DNA from: Noviluteimonas caseinilytica
Lineage (GTDB): Bacteria; Pseudomonadota; Gammaproteobacteria; Xanthomonadales; Xanthomonadaceae
Reading direction: 5' to 3'
Assembly (NCBI RefSeq): GCF_018406605.1
Contig: NZ_AP024545.1
Coordinates: 558,001 to 622,000 of the forward strand
Length of the DNA: 64,000 bases
A program made the position numbers and the translations under genes. The notes under the pieces were generated by a model that made no database searches, was not told the DNA's origin, and saw nothing but the letters and a program-made list of their open reading frames with translations. How positions within the stretch are numbered: the first letter of the stretch is position 1; each line of letters opens with the position of its first letter. Below, piece after piece: positions 60,282 to 64,000 of this stretch.

Positions 60282-63200
60282 TCACGCGGACTCCGTCGGC
60301 CATCTTCTCGGCGATCAGTTCGAACACGTTGCGCAGCAATTCGTGCTCCTGGTACGGCTTGCCCAGGTAACGCTCCACGCCGATGTCGAACGCGCGCTGG
60401 CGATGCTTCTCGCCGGTACGCGAGGTGATCATCATGATCGGCACGTTGCGGAAGCGCGGGTCGGCCTTCATCGCGGTCGCGAGTTCGTAACCGTCCATGC
60501 GCGGCATTTCGATGTCGAGCAGCATCAGGTCGGGCACGCGCTCTTCCAGGCGTTCCAGGGCGTCCACGCCATCCTTCGCGGTGGTGACTTCGAAGTTGTG
60601 GCGCTCCAGCACGCGGCCGGTGACCTTGCGCATCGTGACCGAGTCGTCGACCACCATGACCAGCGGCACGTGGCGCTTTTCGGGCTGCGGCGCCGGCACG
60701 GTGTCACGCGGCAACGCGGCCTGGCGGCGCACGAGCGGAGCGACGTCGAGGATCACGACGACGGAGCCGTCGCCCATGATCGTCGCGCCGAAGATGCCCG
60801 GCACCGAACCCACCTGCGGACCCACCGGCTTCACCACGATTTCGCGATTGCCGAGCACCTGGTCGATGCTGACCGCCGCGCGCAGTTCACCGGCGCGGAT
60901 CAGCAGCAGCGGCATCTGCAGCTGGCCTTCGGCCTTCGCGGCCGCGTGGCCGAGCAGCAGGCCGAGATCGTGCAGTGCGTACTCTTCGCCGCCGTACGCG
61001 TACGTGGCGTCGTTCTTCGCCAGCGCTTCGCGCGTCACGCGGCCCACGCCGCGCACCGAGGCGATCGGCACGGCATACGTGGTTTCGCCGATCTTGACGA
61101 ACACCGCCTGCGTGACCGCGAGCGTCTGCGGCAGGCGCAGGGTGAACGTGGTGCCTTCGCCCTGCTTCGACTTGATGTCCAGCGCGCCGCCGAGCTGGCG
61201 GACTTCGCTGGCGACCACGTCCATGCCCACGCCGCGGCCGGCGAGGCGGCTGACGGTGTCGGCGGTGGAGAAGCCCGGCTCCATGATCAGCGCGTCGAGG
61301 TCGGCGTCGGCCAGCACCGCATCGCTGCGGATCAGGCCGCGCTCTTCGGCGCGTTTGCGGATGGCGTTGCGGTTGAGGCCCGCGCCGTCGTCGCCGACTT
61401 CCAGCACGACTTCCGACCCTTCGCGGCGCACCGCGATGCGGATCGTGCCTTCTTCGCTCTTCTTGTGCTTCCTGCGGTCGCCCGGCGATTCCAGGCCGTG
61501 CGCGACCGCGTTGCGCAGCATGTGTTCCAGCGGCGCGGTCATGCGCTCGAGCACGTTGCGATCGAGTTCGCCCTGCGCACCGTCCAGCTTCAGCTGCACG
61601 TTCTTGCCGGTGTCGGCCGCCGCCTGGCGGACGACGCGGCGCAGGCGCGGCACGAGCGCATCGAACGGCACCATGCGCGTGCGCATGAGGCCTTCCTGCA
61701 GTTCCGAGCTCACGCGCGACTGCTGGAGCAGCAGCGTTTCGTACTGGCGCGTCAGGTCTTCCAGCGACCCCTGCAGCGACGACATGTCCGCCGCGGACTC
61801 GGCCAGGCCTCGGCTGAGCTGCTGCAGCGTGGAGAAGCGGTCGAGTTCCAGCGGATCGAACGTCTGGTCCGCGGTGTCGTGCTCGCGCTGGTAGCGCGCG
61901 ATGATCTGCGCTTCGGTTTCGATGTCCAGGCGGCGCAGCTGGTCGCGGAGGCGCTGGTTGGTCGCTTCCATTTCGCCCATGGCGCCGCGGAAGTTGCCGA
62001 GCTGCTGTTCCAGGCGCGACCGGTAGATCGCGACTTCGCCCGCGTAGTTGACGAGGCGGTCCAGCAGGTCGGCGCGGATGCGCACCTGTTCCTGCGGGGC
62101 GCGCACGCCGATGTCGTCGTCGTCGCCGGCGCCCGCGTCCATGATCGGCGCGGACAGCGGCTTGAGTTCCGCCTTCGGCGCGGCCCACGTCTGGCGCGTG
62201 TCGACTTCCGCCGCCGGCTCGTACGTGCGGCCCTTGGCGCGCGCGTCGAACTGGGCGATCAGCTGTTCCGGCATCGCGATCGCGCGGCGTTCGCCGACGC
62301 GGGTGACCATCGCGTGCAGGCGGTCGAAACCGCGCTCGAGCAGCGGAATGCCATCGCGTCCCAGCTCGCTGCGGTGTTCGACCACCGCTTCGAGCAGCGA
62401 CTCCATCGCGTGGCCGAGTTCGCCCACGGCCATGATGCCGGCCATGCGCGCACCGCCCTTGAGCGTGTGCAGGTCGCGCTGCAGGCCGACCAGGTGTTCG
62501 CGTTCGCCCGGTGCGTTGCGCAGCTGCGCGAGCAGGCCGTCGGAATGGTCGAGCAGGTCGACGCCTTCCTCGACGAAGATGTCGACGAGTTCGGGGTCGA
62601 GGTCGGTGAGGTCGAGCGCTTCGTCCGGATCGTTGGCCGAGGCCACGGCGTCGGCCAGCATCTGGGCGACGGCGGGTTCGGCGTCTTCGGATTCGGCGAC
62701 GGTGGCTTCGACGGCGGGTTCTTCGACGACGGGTTCTTCGACCGCAGGTGCTTCGGCTTCAGGCTGCGGCGCCGCGGCGTCCTCGGCGAGCTTCGCGGCC
62801 TCGGCGGCCGCGTGTTCGCGGGCCAGGCGCTCGGCTTCGTATTCCGCTTCCAGCGCGGCGTATTCGGCTTCCTCGGCGAGGCGGACGCGTTCGGCTTCGG
62901 CTTCGGCGGCGACGCGTTCGGATTCGACGCGTTCTGCTTCGGCGCGTTCGGCTTCGGCGCGTTCGGCTTCGGCGCGTTCGGCTTCGGCGCGCTGGGCCTC
63001 GAGGCGTTCGGCTTCGAGGCGTTCCGCTTCGACGCGTTCGGTCTCGGCGCGCTCGGCGTCGAGGCGTTCGGCTTCGATGCGCTCGGCTTCGAGGCGTTCG
63101 GCTTCCAGCAGCAAGGCTTCCACGCGCTGGGCTTCGGCGCGCTCGGACTCGGCGCGTTCGGCTTCCAGGCGCTCGGATTCGATGCGTTCGAATTCGGCAC

Positions 63201-64000
63201 GTTCCGCTTCGAGGCGCTGCGCTTCGGCGTGTTCGGCTTCCGCACGCGCCGCTTCGGCGCGTTCGGCCTCCGCACGATCGGCTTGCGCACGCTCGGCGTC
63301 GAGGCGTTGCGTTTCCAGGCGCTCGGCTTCGACGCGCTCGGCTTCGAGCAACGACGCTTCCAGGCCCGCCTGCGCTTCGATCGCCGCGGCGTCGGCCGCA
63401 TCGCCTTCGAGTTCGAACTCTTCCAGCGCCAGGCCGTCGCTGCCGACGTCGAACGACGCGGCATCCAGCGACGCGGTGTCCAGCGTGCCGTCGAGCACGA
63501 TGTCTTCGACGACGACGTGGTCGGCGCCACCTTCGGCGGCTTCGTTGATCGGCAGCCCGGCATCGACCGGGATCGCATCGGACAGGTCGAGGAACGCCGA
63601 CAGGTCTTCGCCCTGCAGCGTGACTTCCTCGACGGCGTGGTCCGACGTGTCCTGCAACGCAAGGCCGGTGTCGACCGGCGTGGCTTCGGCGAGGTCGGTG
63701 AATTCGCGCAGGTCGGCGACGCCGGCCAGTTCGAGGTTCGCGTGTTCCAGCGCGTCGAGGTCGGCTTCGACCGGTTCGGTCGGCAGCAGCGGCGTCTTCG
63801 CTTCCGGCAGTTCGTCGCGCAGCGCGACGACCTGGCGGGCCAGCGCTTCGAACACCGGCACGCGCGGCGCGTCGGTCTGCAACGCGGTGACGGTGCGGCG
63901 GATGGCTTCCGCCGTGGCGGCCAGCGCGGCCACGCCCTGCGCCGTCGGCAATGCATGCGCGGCGAGCAGACGCTTGATGTAGGTCTCGGCCGGACCGGTG
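60274..64000 (-). CDS. chpA: ChpA-type hybrid chemosensory kinase (5' end outside window)
   Basis: The last 1240 or so residues are in the window and the frame is open to the right edge. Order: acidic region with partial Hpt-like repeats, a long Ala/Glu/Arg repeat (DNA 62780-63340), an Hpt domain with H in RDLHTLKGGARMAG (DNA 62467), dimerisation region, HATPase (HMLRNAVAHGLE; AGRGVGMDVV), CheW-like domain, and a C-terminal receiver (VMVVDDSVTMRK, LLDIEMPRMDG, ITSRTG, YLGKPYQ). ChpA controls twitching and surface signalling by type IV pili. It is upstream of the CheB-like and CheW genes; upstream pil genes lie beyond the edge. Confidence 0.93.
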   Translation of the reverse strand, partial: TGPAETYIKRLLAAHALPTAQGVAALAATAEAIRRTVTALQTDAPRVPVFEALARQVVALRDELPEAKTPLLPTEPVEADLDALEHANLELAGVADLREFTDLAEATPVDTGLALQDTSDHAVEEVTLQGEDLSAFLDLSDAIPVDAGLPINEAAEGGADHVVVEDIVLDGTLDTASLDAASFDVGSDGLALEEFELEGDAADAAAIEAQAGLEASLLEAERVEAERLETQRLDAERAQADRAEAERAEAARAEAEHAEAQRLEAERAEFERIESERLEAERAESERAEAQRVEALLLEAERLEAERIEAERLDAERAETERVEAERLEAERLEAQRAEAERAEAERAEAERAEAERVESERVAAEAEAERVRLAEEAEYAALEAEYEAERLAREHAAAEAAKLAEDAAAPQPEAEAPAVEEPVVEEPAVEATVAESEDAEPAVAQMLADAVASANDPDEALDLTDLDPELVDIFVEEGVDLLDHSDGLLAQLRNAPGEREHLVGLQRDLHTLKGGARMAGIMAVGELGHAMESLLEAVVEHRSELGRDGIPLLERGFDRLHAMVTRVGERRAIAMPEQLIAQFDARAKGRTYEPAAEVDTRQTWAAPKAELKPLSAPIMDAGAGDDDDIGVRAPQEQVRIRADLLDRLVNYAGEVAIYRSRLEQQLGNFRGAMGEMEATNQRLRDQLRRLDIETEAQIIARYQREHDTADQTFDPLELDRFSTLQQLSRGLAESAADMSSLQGSLEDLTRQYETLLLQQSRVSSELQEGLMRTRMVPFDALVPRLRRVVRQAAADTGKNVQLKLDGAQGELDRNVLERMTAPLEHMLRNAVAHGLESPGDRRKHKKSEEGTIRIAVRREGSEVVLEVGDDGAGLNRNAIRKRAEERGLIRSDAVLADADLDALIMEPGFSTADTVSRLAGRGVGMDVVASEVRQLGGALDIKSKQGEGTTFTLRLPQTLAVTQAVFVKIGETTYAVPIASVRGVGRVTREALAKNDATYAYGGEEYALHDLGLLLGHAAAKAEGQLQMPLLLIRAGELRAAVSIDQVLGNREIVVKPVGPQVGSVPGIFGATIMGDGSVVVILDVAPLVRRQAALPRDTVPAPQPEKRHVPLVMVVDDSVTMRKVTGRVLERHNFEVTTAKDGVDALERLEERVPDLMLLDIEMPRMDGYELATAMKADPRFRNVPIMMITSRTGEKHRQRAFDIGVERYLGKPYQEHELLRNVFELIAEKMADGVRVNG
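62781..63342 (-). repeat. 15-base tandem repeat coding an AERxE pentapeptide array in chpA
   Basis: On the plus strand the unit is close to GCGTTCGGCTTCGGC, perfect in neighbouring copies at about 62940-62990, and degenerate over the rest. It encodes about 36 imperfect AERLE/AERAE units predicted to form one long charged helix or coiled coil between the N-terminal region and the Hpt domain. Copy number could vary between strains. Confidence 0.85.

Noticed and set aside
62781..63342. Regular short repeats that might be a CRISPR array
   Set aside because: Units are 15 bases, contiguous without spacers, in frame inside chpA.

Overview
The window is very GC-rich, bacterial and densely coded, with no gap between genes above about 250 bases. 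Gene content fits a Xanthomonadaceae/Lysobacteraceae chromosome (Lysobacter-like). Pointers are the large TonB-dependent receptor, an OxyR regulon, an lptD-surA-pdxA-rsmA-apaG-apaH run, a PlpD-type patatin autotransporter, class I aldolase with pgk and pyk, and a type IV pilus Chp chemosensory cluster. The genus is inferred from gene content, not proven. I saw no rRNA, tRNA, insertion sequence, prophage or CRISPR array.

Layout. 1-2758: TonB-dependent receptor, cut by the left edge. 2.9-5.9 kb: peroxide defence (ahpD, ahpC, divergent oxyR and a small membrane-anchored protein), with an OxyR-like operator and a terminator between ahpC and ahpD. 5.9-9.7 kb: EamA transporter, GST and a membrane diguanylate cyclase, all minus strand. 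9.8-14.2 kb: glnS, a small lipoprotein, a nucleoside deaminase, rlmM and a proline-rich EF-hand protein. 14.3-16.7 kb: two ubiquinone-pathway flavin monooxygenases. 16.8-19.3 kb: DUF6580 membrane protein, cobalamin adenosyltransferase, HDAC-like deacetylase, and convergent msrB. 19.5-26.4 kb: lptD-surA-pdxA-rsmA-apaG-apaH. 26.4-34.8 kb, minus strand: dgkA, TerC, LemA, two TPM proteins, lgt, thyA, a glycine-zipper protein, a PlpD-like phospholipase autotransporter and folA.

35-42.2 kb: VOC protein, isoaspartyl peptidase, a MacA/MacB-type exporter in three genes, and an OmpR/histidine-kinase pair directly upstream of it. 42.3-44.2 kb: a DUF486 membrane protein, a Doc-type toxin with an AbrB/MazE-type antitoxin and a perfect operator palindrome, and a TrmH-family methyltransferase. 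44.2-48.4 kb: RND efflux pump and adaptor. 48.6-52.0 kb: cysteine synthase and several poorly known small proteins, including a macro-domain protein. 52.2-57.9 kb: fba, pyk and pgk, interrupted by two tandem TonB-C-like paralogues and a GNAT. 58.0-64.0 kb: CheW, a CheB-like protein that lacks its catalytic residues, and a ChpA-type hybrid kinase with a long charged repeat, cut by the right edge.

Many adjacent genes overlap by ATGA or GTGA, which suggests translational coupling: oxyR/5300, lptD/surA, pdxA/rsmA, macB pair, the two ubi genes, antitoxin/toxin, RND/trmH, macro/DUF6498. The most notable observations are the AhpC-AhpD-OxyR module without ahpF, the catalytically dead CheB, the pentapeptide-repeat helix in ChpA, the MacA insertion, the TA operator, and a structured 3' region after fba.
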